Source: Flavobacterium sp. (GTDB lineage: Bacteria; Bacteroidota; Bacteroidia; Flavobacteriales; Flavobacteriaceae). From it: a stretch of DNA of 5,142 bases. The translations under genes were made by a program, and so were the position numbers. This document shows, piece after piece, positions 1 through 5,142 of the stretch. The notes under the pieces were generated by a model. The model was not told the origin of the DNA, ran no database searches, and was given only the letters and a program-made list of their open reading frames with translations. Where the stretch lies: the NCBI GenBank assembly GCA_017989775.1, contig JAGNPF010000138.1, positions 1 through 5,142 on the forward strand, written 5' to 3'. Each line of letters begins with the position of its first letter. Position 1 is the stretch's first letter.

Positions 1-376
1 TTTCGGGCAAGCGGCTGATGATTCTTTTGGAAAAATCGACTACCATATTTTCGCTCGTAGGCTGATAATCTACCAAAATTACCTGATGACCGCGAGATTT
101 TAATTCTTTGGCCAATTCAATATGGGGCGTGGTTTCGTTAAAAACCGAGGCGTGGTCAAATTGGTCAACGATTTCCTCTTTCACGATTTTTTTCAAATCC
201 GTAAAGTCAATGACCATCCCGAATTTTGCATTGTTGCGGTCGGTTATGGGTGTCCCGATTACGGTAACCGACAATTTATAACTGTGTCCATGCACATTTT
301 TGCATTTGCCGTCATAACCGTAAAGGGCGTGACCGGTTTCGAAACCAAACTGCTTTGTAATCCTGATTTTGCTCAT
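1..376 (-). CDS. queD: 6-carboxytetrahydropterin synthase QueD (3' end cut by window edge)
   Basis: QueD turns 7,8-dihydroneopterin triphosphate into 6-carboxy-5,6,7,8-tetrahydropterin, an early cytoplasmic step towards preQ0, preQ1 and queuosine in tRNA. From the ATG at 376, 125 codons are visible and the frame stays open to the window edge. Seen in the translation: the zinc-binding and catalytic signature CKNVHGH (catalytic Cys25, His29, His31), a further zinc His16 in ETGHAL, the Asp74-His75 pair in QFDHASVF, and Glu109 in PTSENM. All the family's key residues are therefore present. The E. coli enzyme is about 120 residues; flavobacterial versions are somewhat longer, so probably only a short C-terminal piece is missing. 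The start lies 32 bases past the stop of the small membrane-protein gene on the same strand, with no room for an obvious separate promoter, so co-transcription is likely. No other queuosine gene is in view. The PTPS family also contains eukaryotic-type 6-pyruvoyl-tetrahydropterin synthases, but the Cys-x3-His-x-His spacing favours QueD. Confidence 0.93.
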   Translation of the reverse strand, partial: MSKIRITKQFGFETGHALYGYDGKCKNVHGHSYKLSVTVIGTPITDRNNAKFGMVIDFTDLKKIVKEEIVDQFDHASVFNETTPHIELAKELKSRGHQVILVDYQPTSENMVVDFSKRIISRLPE

Positions 377-408
377 TATATTTTTATTAGAGTGCAAATT
401 TAGTGAAT

Positions 409-582
409 CTACTCCTTTTTGTCTCCTTTTTTCGCCCGATAATACATCCAATAGGCAAGGCCAACCAATAAAACAAAAGGAAGATAAGAACCTATGATGA
501 CGCCAATTTGATAACCGTTGTCCGGTGCATTTTTTAGTTTTTCTTCTACATTTACTTGTAACAAAGGCAAGATGAAGTACAT
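409..582 (-). CDS. small single-pass membrane protein, 57 residues, function unknown
   Basis: I do not recognise this gene by name. It encodes 57 residues beginning MYFILPLLQVNVEEKLKNAP and ending YRAKKGDKKE before a TAG stop. Residues about 25-48 (IGVIIGSYLPFVLLVGLAYW and flanks) form one clear membrane helix. The short tail after it is rich in Lys/Arg, so by the positive-inside rule the C-terminus should be cytoplasmic. The first ten residues are also hydrophobic, but no cleavage site is visible. The ATG shares its A with the last base of the upstream enoyl-CoA hydratase stop codon (TAATG), an arrangement typical of translational coupling and the main reason to believe the start. The open frame, overlap and hydrophobic composition together make a real gene likely. 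The role is unknown; its position between a crotonase and queD gives no functional hint. Confidence 0.75.
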   Translation of the reverse strand: MYFILPLLQVNVEEKLKNAPDNGYQIGVIIGSYLPFVLLVGLAYWMYYRAKKGDKKE

Positions 583-1352
583 TATTTTTGTTTTTTGAAT
601 TGATTCAACGCTTTTTTGGAGAAATCCGAGAGCACCAATTTTCCCGAAATTTCGGCTCTTTCATAGAGCAAAGTATTCCAGTTTTCGGTTCCTTCCCAGA
701 ATATTTTTTTGATTTCAGATAAAGCCTCGGGATTGTAACCGGCCAGTTTGTTGGCGAAATCCGTGATTTCGAGGTCTAAATCTGAAGTGTTTGCCAAAAC
801 TTTGGCGTACAATCCTTTTTCTTTTGCCCAAGAGGCAGTTTTCCATTCGGTGTCCAAAGTCATTTCGGCTATGGCGCTTTTCCCTATTTTTCTACTCAGG
901 GCGGGTTCAATAACGAAAGGCCCAATTCCGATGCCCAATTCCGATAATTTTATGGAACTTTCGGCTGTTGCCAAGGCATAATCGCAAGCGGCAACAATTC
1001 CCACGCCACCACCAACGGCTTTTCCGTGAATTCTTCCCACGATTATTTTCGAACAATTGCGCATCGCATTCAAGACATTGGCAAAACCGGAAAAGAATTT
1101 TGTGGCTTCTTCGGGATTGGAAACGGCCAATAATTCGTCAAAGGATGCACCGGCACAAAAGGCTCCCGAGCCACTACTTTTTAAAATGATTATGGAGACT
1201 AGTGGGTTGTCGCTTAGATTGTTGAGTTCATTCGACAATAGATTCAATAAGTCACTTGGAAAAGAATTGCTCGCGGGATGCCCAAATTCGAGGGTCGCGA
1301 TCTTGTTTTCGATTGTAGTGATTAGCAAACCGTTTGGGTTTTGTGTTTCCAT
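582..1352 (-). CDS. enoyl-CoA hydratase/isomerase (crotonase) family protein, possibly methylglutaconyl-CoA hydratase-like
   Basis: A 256-residue protein of the usual length for a single-domain crotonase, a cytoplasmic enzyme family acting on CoA thioesters. Seen: the first oxyanion-hole segment AFCAGASFDEL (residues 64-74) and the second, GKAVGGGVGIVAACDYALA (110-128). SELGIGIGP (137-145) supplies Glu138, which aligns with the second catalytic glutamate of rat enoyl-CoA hydratase (Glu164). The position of the first catalytic glutamate (rat Glu144, in GGGCE) is Gly118 here (GGGVG). From memory, a GGGVG core followed by a SE-x-x-x-G-x-x-P segment resembles bacterial LiuC-type methylglutaconyl-CoA hydratases of leucine breakdown, but no other leucine gene is near, so I give no symbol. 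The start ATG is secure: an in-frame TAA lies eight codons upstream (1374-1376), with no other ATG, GTG or TTG between. It is the first gene of the apparent minus-strand operon and is divergent from the tRNA gene across 125 bases. No convincing promoter of its own was found. Confidence 0.9.
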   Translation of the reverse strand: METQNPNGLLITTIENKIATLEFGHPASNSFPSDLLNLLSNELNNLSDNPLVSIIILKSSGSGAFCAGASFDELLAVSNPEEATKFFSGFANVLNAMRNCSKIIVGRIHGKAVGGGVGIVAACDYALATAESSIKLSELGIGIGPFVIEPALSRKIGKSAIAEMTLDTEWKTASWAKEKGLYAKVLANTSDLDLEITDFANKLAGYNPEALSEIKKIFWEGTENWNTLLYERAEISGKLVLSDFSKKALNQFKKQK

Positions 1353-1434
1353 TGCACGAATTTTGACGTAAAGTTATAAATATTAAGGGAAGCGAGATGT
1401 TTTTTTTTAAAATGCATTAATTTGTTTTTTGAAA

Positions 1435-1467
1435 TTTGCATTTTAGTTTATTTATGTATTATATTTG
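1435..1467 (+). promoter_or_regulatory. Bacteroidota-type promoter of the tRNA-Ala gene
   Basis: TTTG at 1435-1438 is followed, 21 bases later, by TATATTTG at 1460-1467. This fits the primary sigma-factor consensus described for Flavobacterium and Bacteroides (TTG, 17-23 bases, TAnnTTTG) at every defined position. Transcription would begin near 1473, a few bases before the mature tRNA 5' end at 1478, so the precursor would need only a short RNase P trim. The element is the best promoter match in the window. Confidence 0.85.
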
Positions 1468-1477
1468 CGCCACGATT

Positions 1478-1551
1478 GGGGGATTAGCTCATTTGGCTAG
1501 AGCGCTTGCCTGGCAGGCAAGAGGTGACCGGTTCGAATCCGGTATTCTCCA
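1478..1551 (+). tRNA. tRNA-Ala, anticodon GGC
   Basis: The sequence folds into a full 74-base cloverleaf. The acceptor stem is GGGGGAT with ATTCTCC, including the G3-U70 pair that is the identity mark for alanyl-tRNA synthetase. The D stem is GCTC/GAGC. The anticodon stem is CTTGC/GCAAG with loop CTGGCAG, placing anticodon GGC at 1512-1514 (reads GCC, and GCU less well). The variable loop is five bases, the T stem is ACCGG/CCGGT with loop TTCGAAT, and the discriminator is A1551. The 3' CCA is not encoded (ACAAAA follows), so it must be added by the CCA-adding enzyme. The gene stands alone with its own promoter and terminator. Confidence 0.97.
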
Positions 1552-1552
1552 C

Positions 1553-1588
1553 AAAAAGGACTCAGACATTGTTTGGGTCTTTTTTTTT
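1553..1588 (+). terminator. intrinsic terminator after tRNA-Ala
   Basis: The arms GACTCAGA (1559-1566) and TTTGGGTC (1572-1579) form an 8-base-pair stem, with two G-U pairs, around the loop CATTG, followed by nine T residues (1580-1588). The A run at 1553-1557 can pair with the T run and lengthen the stem. Read on the minus strand the same element has C-A mismatches in place of the G-U pairs and ends in CCTTTTT, so it may also stop transcripts from the convergent regulator gene, but less well. Confidence 0.85.
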
Positions 1589-1597
1589 GCTCCAATT

Positions 1598-1622
1598 TTT
1601 GGGTCTTAAATATTTACCCAAA
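1598..1622 (-). terminator. hairpin just downstream of the regulator gene, possible transcript end
   Basis: A perfect 7-base inverted repeat, TTTGGGT (1598-1604) and ACCCAAA (1616-1622), with an 11-base AT-rich loop, begins 21 bases past the regulator stop codon. It could shape the 3' end of the regulator mRNA. No T run follows it on the minus strand, so it is not a classical intrinsic terminator on its own; the tRNA terminator a few bases further may complete the job. Confidence 0.4.
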
Positions 1623-1643
1623 TAACCAAGCCCCATGATTTGT

Positions 1644-4502
1644 TTAAATGCTCATTAAAAAACCAGTTAAATTTTGTTTTTTGCCAAGCCCAAATTTTTT
1701 TCTTAATCGATAACGGGACACTTCTACACCACCACTCGAAATATTCATGATTTCTGCAATTTCTTTTGTTGACATGTTCATGAGCAAATAGGTGCACAAA
1801 TCCAATTCGCGAGGTGAAATTGTGGGATATTTTTCTTTTAATCTTTTAAGAAAATCGAAATGAACATTTTTGATGTGTTTTTCAAGATCTTTCCAGCTTT
1901 TGTCCGTGTTTACTTCTCTTACAATGCTTTTGTTCAGTTTGTTGAATTGAAATTTAGTCGATTCGTCAAAAGAATCTACATTGATGTCTTTGAGTTTGTG
2001 AATAATTCCATTTAGTATTTTGTTTTTTTTTACGACCTGTAGTGTATTGGTAACCAGTTCTTTGTCTTTTGACAGGATTTTGGTCTGCAACTGGTCATTT
2101 TTTAAGCGTTCGATTTCTTTTTCCAAATCATATTGTTCTTTTCTGATTTTCGCTTCTTTTTCCAGATAAATTCTCCTCTGCTCGATGGTTTCGTAATATT
2201 TGTTTTTTCGTATTTTTAATTTAATTCTGTTGATGACAAAGTTTGTTATGGCCAAAACCAGTATGATGTAGCAAAAATAGGCCAGGAAATGTCTGTACCA
2301 AGGGGGAGATATGGTAAACAATACTTGGGTTACTTCAGATTGTTTTCCATAGCTGTTTCTTGCCTTGAGATTCATTTTGTAATTCCCTTCCCTTAAATTG
2401 GCATATTCGATGGTGGTAATGGGAGACCAGTTGCTCCATCTTTCTTCAAAACCTTCCAATTGATGTGAAAATTCAATTTTATCGATGTTTTCATAACTAG
2501 GCGAAGAAAAGGTGAATTTTACTCGATTTGATTTGTACGGAATTTTTTGTTTTCTATAGGTGTTTTGGCCATTGCCAAACATTAATGTGTCTCCCGGAAA
2601 TGAAAAACTTCGAATAAATGCCGTGGGTTTCCAAATGGAATTATTCAAAAGGTGTGAATCATAATGAGCTAATCCATCCGTTAGTCCAATTAATACATTA
2701 CGGGAATCAATCGTGGTAATGGAGAGATAATTGTTGACTAAATTGCCTGTTAAGCTCGAAAAGGGAGCAACAGTGTTTTTATACACGCCAGAATCGTTTT
2801 TTGACAAAACTCCCAAAGATTCCTTGAATAGATACCAAATGTTGCCTGCCGAATCTTGGGTAAGTGAATAGATCTTTGGCAAATCTGTAAATAATGCAGA
2901 CATTTTTTTGTCTTCATAAAACAAATTCTGGTCTTGCGAATATTTATAGAAATGGTTGTTTGTTTGAAAATAGACCGTATTGTTCATGGTTTGGATACTG
3001 CCAATGCCCTTGATGGTGTTGGAAAGATTTGGATAGGTTTTGATGGAGTTGAATTTTTTCAGGTCATCGGAAAGGGTCATTTGATAAATCAAATTGTCTT
3101 TTTTTAACCATAAATAGGATTTGTCTATTTCGAAAGAAATGGAGGGTTTCTCGAAACCGCTAATTTGATTTCGATATTTCAAGCCATTGGCTGTTTTTTC
3201 GAAGACAGCAAAACCATTGTAGTTGGCACCAATGATATAATCAGGATGGTTTGGAATTTTTTTGAATCGGAAATATCCTTTGGTGTCAAGGGTTTTTGCA
3301 GAATGGTTGTTGTTAATCAGGATGGCTCCGTTGTTGTTTCCACAAATTAATTGTCCGTCAATTACTTGAATGTTCCAAGCCTGGCCCGTAGTTCCCTCAA
3401 GCAATGAAAAACTTTCTTCTTTGAAAGGCAAATGCCATTTCGAATAAAAAACGCCTTGATTTGTGGCAACATATAAATTGTCCCTAAACACAACCGACGC
3501 ATATACGGTGCTAATGCCGTAACTGTAACCAAAGTAAGTGAGGGACGAGTTTTCATTTATAAAATCAATGCCATTGTCAAGACCAAGCCAAAGGTTGTTT
3601 TTGTTGTCTATGAAAGAGGTCAAGACGGTATTGTTCTGGAGTCCTTTTTTGCGGTTGATGTGTTGCACTATTTTGCCATTGGTATCACAAATTATGATTC
3701 CATTCAAAACAGAATTCAAGACAATGAATTTGTCCTTGATTGTCACCCCGCCCAATGAGCTGTTTTTTTTGATAAAGGCATTTGCTTCGGTATTCCAAGG
3801 TGTTGTTTTTTCATTCTCATATATGAACAGGCCTTTGTTCAAAGTGGAGATGAGCAATTTGTTTTCGGGCAATGGAAAAATGCCCCAAATTTCGGTATTG
3901 TTGAAAATTGAAGTTCCTTTCAAAGGGTACAATTTCCCGCCTTTGTATTCCAGTAATCCCAGCGAGATGTCCTGTAAATAAAGACGGTTTTTTGCCAGAA
4001 ATGAAAATTGGAATCTATCTGGAGCTTCTATTATTTTTAATTGATTGTTTTTATAAATATAAATTCTGGCAAATGATTGAAAAACAACCTCGTCTTTATA
4101 AAGATGTATTTTCCAGATAAAATCAATTATTTTCTTTTTGTTGACCAGTTTTGAAATGGAAACATATTCCAGTTTTCCTTTTGAATTTGTTTTGTAATAC
4201 CCAAATTCGCTATAACCACCCACGAAAATTTTTCCAGAAGGGTCAATTTTTACGCAACGAGTGTCCGGTGAATTGGGCAAAGTGTATTTGTGCCATACCG
4301 ATCCGTCAAATTGGAACAAACCATTGTTGTTTGCAAAATATAAATTTCCGTTTTTGTCCTGGTCAATATTCCAGTTTTGGGTGCCTCCTTTATATTCTGT
4401 CCTTTTGTAGTTTTTTATTTCTGGAAGTCCAATGTTTTTCACCTGACCCCAAAGAGGTGCTGCAAATAACAATATCAGGATTTTTAATTTTAAATGATTC
4501 AT
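1644..4502 (-). CDS. membrane-tethered sensor/transcription factor: Reg_prop propellers, Y_Y_Y domain, LuxR-type HTH
   Basis: A 952-residue inner-membrane regulator that probably senses a glycan-derived ligand in the periplasm and binds DNA in the cytoplasm. Order of parts: signal peptide (1-20, hydrophobic core ILILLFAAPL); about 14 propeller-type repeats, clearest at 43-67, 81-105, 290-316, 542-566 and 589-614 (pattern D-x-x-G-N-L-W/Y-x-G-x-x-x-G-L); Y_Y_Y (triple tyrosine) domain about 655-733 with HQLEGFEERWSNWSP and YANLREGNYKMNLKARN; one membrane helix about 738-758; coiled coil about 770-830; LuxR/GerE-type HTH 893-940 (SPREL, then STKEIAEIMNISSGGVEVSR). There is no histidine kinase or receiver domain, so unlike hybrid two-component systems it seems to be a one-component regulator. 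The start is fixed by an in-frame TGA only three codons upstream (4509-4511). It is divergent from a susC-type gene across 345 bases, the classic layout of a regulator and the polysaccharide utilization locus it controls. The ligand is unknown. Confidence 0.92.
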   Translation of the reverse strand: MNHLKLKILILLFAAPLWGQVKNIGLPEIKNYKRTEYKGGTQNWNIDQDKNGNLYFANNNGLFQFDGSVWHKYTLPNSPDTRCVKIDPSGKIFVGGYSEFGYYKTNSKGKLEYVSISKLVNKKKIIDFIWKIHLYKDEVVFQSFARIYIYKNNQLKIIEAPDRFQFSFLAKNRLYLQDISLGLLEYKGGKLYPLKGTSIFNNTEIWGIFPLPENKLLISTLNKGLFIYENEKTTPWNTEANAFIKKNSSLGGVTIKDKFIVLNSVLNGIIICDTNGKIVQHINRKKGLQNNTVLTSFIDNKNNLWLGLDNGIDFINENSSLTYFGYSYGISTVYASVVFRDNLYVATNQGVFYSKWHLPFKEESFSLLEGTTGQAWNIQVIDGQLICGNNNGAILINNNHSAKTLDTKGYFRFKKIPNHPDYIIGANYNGFAVFEKTANGLKYRNQISGFEKPSISFEIDKSYLWLKKDNLIYQMTLSDDLKKFNSIKTYPNLSNTIKGIGSIQTMNNTVYFQTNNHFYKYSQDQNLFYEDKKMSALFTDLPKIYSLTQDSAGNIWYLFKESLGVLSKNDSGVYKNTVAPFSSLTGNLVNNYLSITTIDSRNVLIGLTDGLAHYDSHLLNNSIWKPTAFIRSFSFPGDTLMFGNGQNTYRKQKIPYKSNRVKFTFSSPSYENIDKIEFSHQLEGFEERWSNWSPITTIEYANLREGNYKMNLKARNSYGKQSEVTQVLFTISPPWYRHFLAYFCYIILVLAITNFVINRIKLKIRKNKYYETIEQRRIYLEKEAKIRKEQYDLEKEIERLKNDQLQTKILSKDKELVTNTLQVVKKNKILNGIIHKLKDINVDSFDESTKFQFNKLNKSIVREVNTDKSWKDLEKHIKNVHFDFLKRLKEKYPTISPRELDLCTYLLMNMSTKEIAEIMNISSGGVEVSRYRLRKKFGLGKKQNLTGFLMSI

Positions 4503-4510
4503 AAAAATTC

Positions 4511-4538
4511 AAAATATAAAGATTTGCTTTGTAAGCAA
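4511..4538 (-). promoter_or_regulatory. weak candidate promoter of the regulator gene
   Basis: On the minus strand, TTG (4538-4536) is followed after 17 bases by TATATTTT (4518-4511), seven of eight matches to TAnnTTTG by position. Spacing is at the short end of the allowed 17-23. The transcript would begin only a few bases before the ATG at 4502, so it would be nearly leaderless, which lowers confidence. It is the best candidate near the gene but AT-rich DNA gives such matches easily. Confidence 0.3.
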
Positions 4539-4539
4539 A
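4523..4539. repeat. perfect inverted repeat next to the regulator start, possible operator
   Basis: TTTGCTT and AAGCAAA form perfect 7-base arms around TGT, centred 29 bases upstream of the regulator start codon. The element lies between, and partly over, the weak candidate promoter boxes of that gene. It could be an operator for autoregulation (a two-fold symmetric site suits a dimeric HTH protein), or, if transcription starts further upstream, an RNA hairpin in the leader. Symmetry is seen; function is inferred. Confidence 0.45.
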
Positions 4540-4679
4540 AAAGGGGTTTTCTTTAAAAAGAGATTGGAAAAGTTTCCTCAATTTTGTTCAAGAATTCATT
4601 TCAAAAGCTAAATTACTTGTTTTTTGTAGATGTTCGGTTTTTTTTTAAGAAAAACGTTTTCGTTTATAACATAAATTAA

Positions 4680-4709
4680 TTTTTAATTGATTGATTTTTA
4701 ATTAATTGA
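4680..4709. repeat. 15-base tandem direct repeat, AT-rich
   Basis: Two adjacent 15-base units, TTTTTAATTGATTGA (4680-4694) and TTTTTAATTAATTGA (4695-4709), differ at one position. They lie just upstream of the candidate susC promoter. They could be an upstream activating or bending element, or simply low-complexity DNA. Confidence 0.5.
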
Positions 4710-4715
4710 AAAACA

Positions 4716-4764
4716 TTTGTTTGGTTTTTGTCCAGTTTAAAAATGAACTTTGTATGGTTTTTGT
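4716..4764. repeat. spaced 16-base direct repeat, candidate operator of the susC-type operon
   Basis: TTTGTTTGGTTTTTGT (4716-4731) recurs as TTTGTATGGTTTTTGT (4749-4764), with 15 of 16 bases the same and a 33-base offset, about three turns of B-DNA, so both copies face the same side of the helix. The GG core in each copy is notable in an otherwise A/T run. A looser relative, TGTTCGGTTTTTTT, is at 4631-4644. The location and phasing suit binding sites for the divergent LuxR-type regulator, but this is inference. The copies also contain the candidate -33 and part of the -7 box, so the repeat may act at the promoter itself. Confidence 0.5.
4721..4752 (+). promoter_or_regulatory. candidate promoter of the susC-type gene
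   Basis: TTG at 4721-4723 is followed after 21 bases by GAACTTTG (4745-4752), matching TAnnTTTG except at its first base. The spacing equals that of the strong tRNA promoter in this window. It would start transcription near 4759 and leave a leader of about 90 bases before the ATG at 4848. The imperfect -7 box would fit a promoter that depends on an activator. Confidence 0.45.
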
Positions 4765-4847
4765 AAGTAATTTTTAATGCTGATACCAAAAAAATAATTT
4801 TAATATTGCTTCAAATTACTAATTAATTAACCAAAATTTTTAGAAAA

Positions 4848-5142
4848 ATGAAATTAACAAAATTACTTATTTTTTGTTTTTTATCTGCTCTATTCTCAGT
4901 TTATGGACAGGCACAAGATGTTGCCATAAAAGGAAAAGTAATAGACCAAAGCGGATTACCCATTCCAGGAGTAACCATTTTAATCAAAGGAACCTCCAAG
5001 GCAACCAGCTCGGACATAGATGGGAGTTATCAAATAAAGGCGGCTTCTGGCGGCACTTTAGTGTTTAGTTATGTGGGATACGCTTCCGTTGAGGAAGCCA
5101 TTAACGGCCGATCGACTATTAATGTGAGACTCCAAATAGAGT
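4848..5142 (+). CDS. SusC/RagA-type TonB-linked outer-membrane receptor, N-terminal part (3' end cut by window edge)
   Basis: The first 98 codons of what should be a roughly 1000-residue outer-membrane transporter that, with a SusD lipoprotein, imports glycan fragments using TonB energy. Seen: a signal peptide (MKLTKLLIFCFLSALFSVYG, cleavage near residue 20-22) and then a carboxypeptidase-D-like regulatory domain (about 26-97). This contains GKVIDQSGLPIPGVTILIKG, the acidic turn SDIDGSYQI, LVFSYVGY and INVRLQ, the standard N-terminus of SusC-type proteins. The plug and barrel lie beyond the window, so SusC rather than another TonB-dependent receptor with the same domain is inferred from the LVFSYVGY signature and the divergent regulator. 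An in-frame TAA at 4824-4826 lies eight codons upstream of the ATG and supports the start. No Shine-Dalgarno site, as expected in Bacteroidota; the leader is A/T-rich (AGAAAA before ATG). Confidence 0.88.
   Translation, partial: MKLTKLLIFCFLSALFSVYGQAQDVAIKGKVIDQSGLPIPGVTILIKGTSKATSSDIDGSYQIKAASGGTLVFSYVGYASVEEAINGRSTINVRLQIE

Larger units (their letters stand above)
4503..4847. other. divergent regulatory region between the regulator and susC-type genes
   Basis: This 345-base gap has no credible gene. It is very AT-rich and must hold the start signals for both neighbours. From left to right I see an inverted repeat next to the regulator start (4523-4539), a small palindrome (AAAACGTTTT, 4651-4660), a 15-base tandem repeat (4680-4709), and a spaced 16-base direct repeat (4716-4731 and 4749-4764) over a candidate susC promoter. 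These are listed separately. The rest shows nothing I can interpret. Confidence 0.8.

Noticed and set aside
122..403. Plus-strand open frame of 93 codons
   Set aside because: It is antisense to queD, whose minus-strand translation carries all family catalytic and zinc residues; the plus-strand product resembles nothing.
748..1371. Three overlapping plus-strand open frames opposite the crotonase gene
   Set aside because: They are shadows of a well-supported coding sequence, with unlikely amino-acid composition and no domain.
1369..1376. Minus-strand TAACTTTA as -7 box for the crotonase operon
   Set aside because: It matches seven of eight positions by pattern, but no TTG lies 17-23 bases upstream, so I did not list it as a promoter.
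1478..1551. tRNA gene as an integration site for a mobile element
   Set aside because: No integrase gene and no second copy of the tRNA 3' end is in the window; the next gene is an ordinary regulator.
1606..1797. Minus-strand 63-codon frame overlapping the end of the regulator gene
   Set aside because: It overlaps the HTH-coding region in another frame; the regulator frame has clear LuxR-type motifs there.
3165..4504. Several plus-strand frames, and one minus-strand frame (3362-3556), within the regulator gene
   Set aside because: All lie within the propeller-coding part of the regulator and have no recognisable domain or supporting start context.
4390..4581. Minus-strand 63-codon frame spanning the regulator start and its leader
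   Set aside because: It overlaps the signal-peptide region out of frame, and its product has no signal or domain. The leader is better explained as regulatory DNA.
4795..4808. TAATTTTA and TAATATTG as alternative -7 boxes for susC
   Set aside because: Each is close to TAnnTTTG but lacks an upstream TTG at the required spacing; in AT-rich DNA such matches are expected by chance.
4874..5068. Plus-strand 64-codon frame inside the susC-type gene
   Set aside because: It is an out-of-frame shadow; the frame from 4848 has a signal peptide and a typical SusC N-terminal domain.

Overview
The window looks like a chromosomal piece of a member of the Bacteroidota, most likely a Flavobacterium or close relative. 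The evidence is AT-rich DNA, a promoter matching the Bacteroidota form (TTG, 21 bases, TAnnTTTG) before a tRNA gene, A/T-rich leaders without Shine-Dalgarno sites, a SusC-type TonB-linked receptor, and a membrane regulator with propeller repeats, a triple-tyrosine domain and a LuxR-type DNA-binding domain. The genus is inferred from style only.

Left part (1-1352, all on the minus strand): a likely three-gene operon, read right to left. It holds a crotonase-family enoyl-CoA hydratase/isomerase, a 57-residue single-pass membrane protein whose start codon overlaps the preceding stop (TAATG), and a 6-carboxytetrahydropterin synthase (QueD, queuosine pathway) that runs off the left edge. The three products have no obvious shared pathway, so this is probably a housekeeping cluster.

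Middle (1353-1643): a tRNA-Ala(GGC) gene on the plus strand with its own promoter and an intrinsic terminator. The terminator lies between the tRNA and the convergent regulator gene, and a second small hairpin lies just past the regulator's stop.

Right part (1644-5142): a divergent pair. On the minus strand is a 952-residue membrane-tethered sensor/transcription factor with a signal peptide, about 14 propeller blades, a Y_Y_Y domain, one membrane segment, a coiled coil and a LuxR-type HTH. On the plus strand is the first 98 codons of a SusC/RagA-type outer-membrane receptor. This is the usual left border of a polysaccharide utilization locus: the regulator probably senses a glycan breakdown product in the periplasm and controls the susC operon. 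The substrate cannot be told, because the susD and enzyme genes would lie outside the window.

The 345-base gap between regulator and susC is the most interesting non-coding stretch. It holds a 16-base direct repeat spaced 33 bases (about three helical turns) overlapping a candidate susC promoter, a 15-base tandem repeat, and a perfect 7-base inverted repeat next to the regulator start. These are candidate operators. I found no mobile element, CRISPR array or clearly new system.
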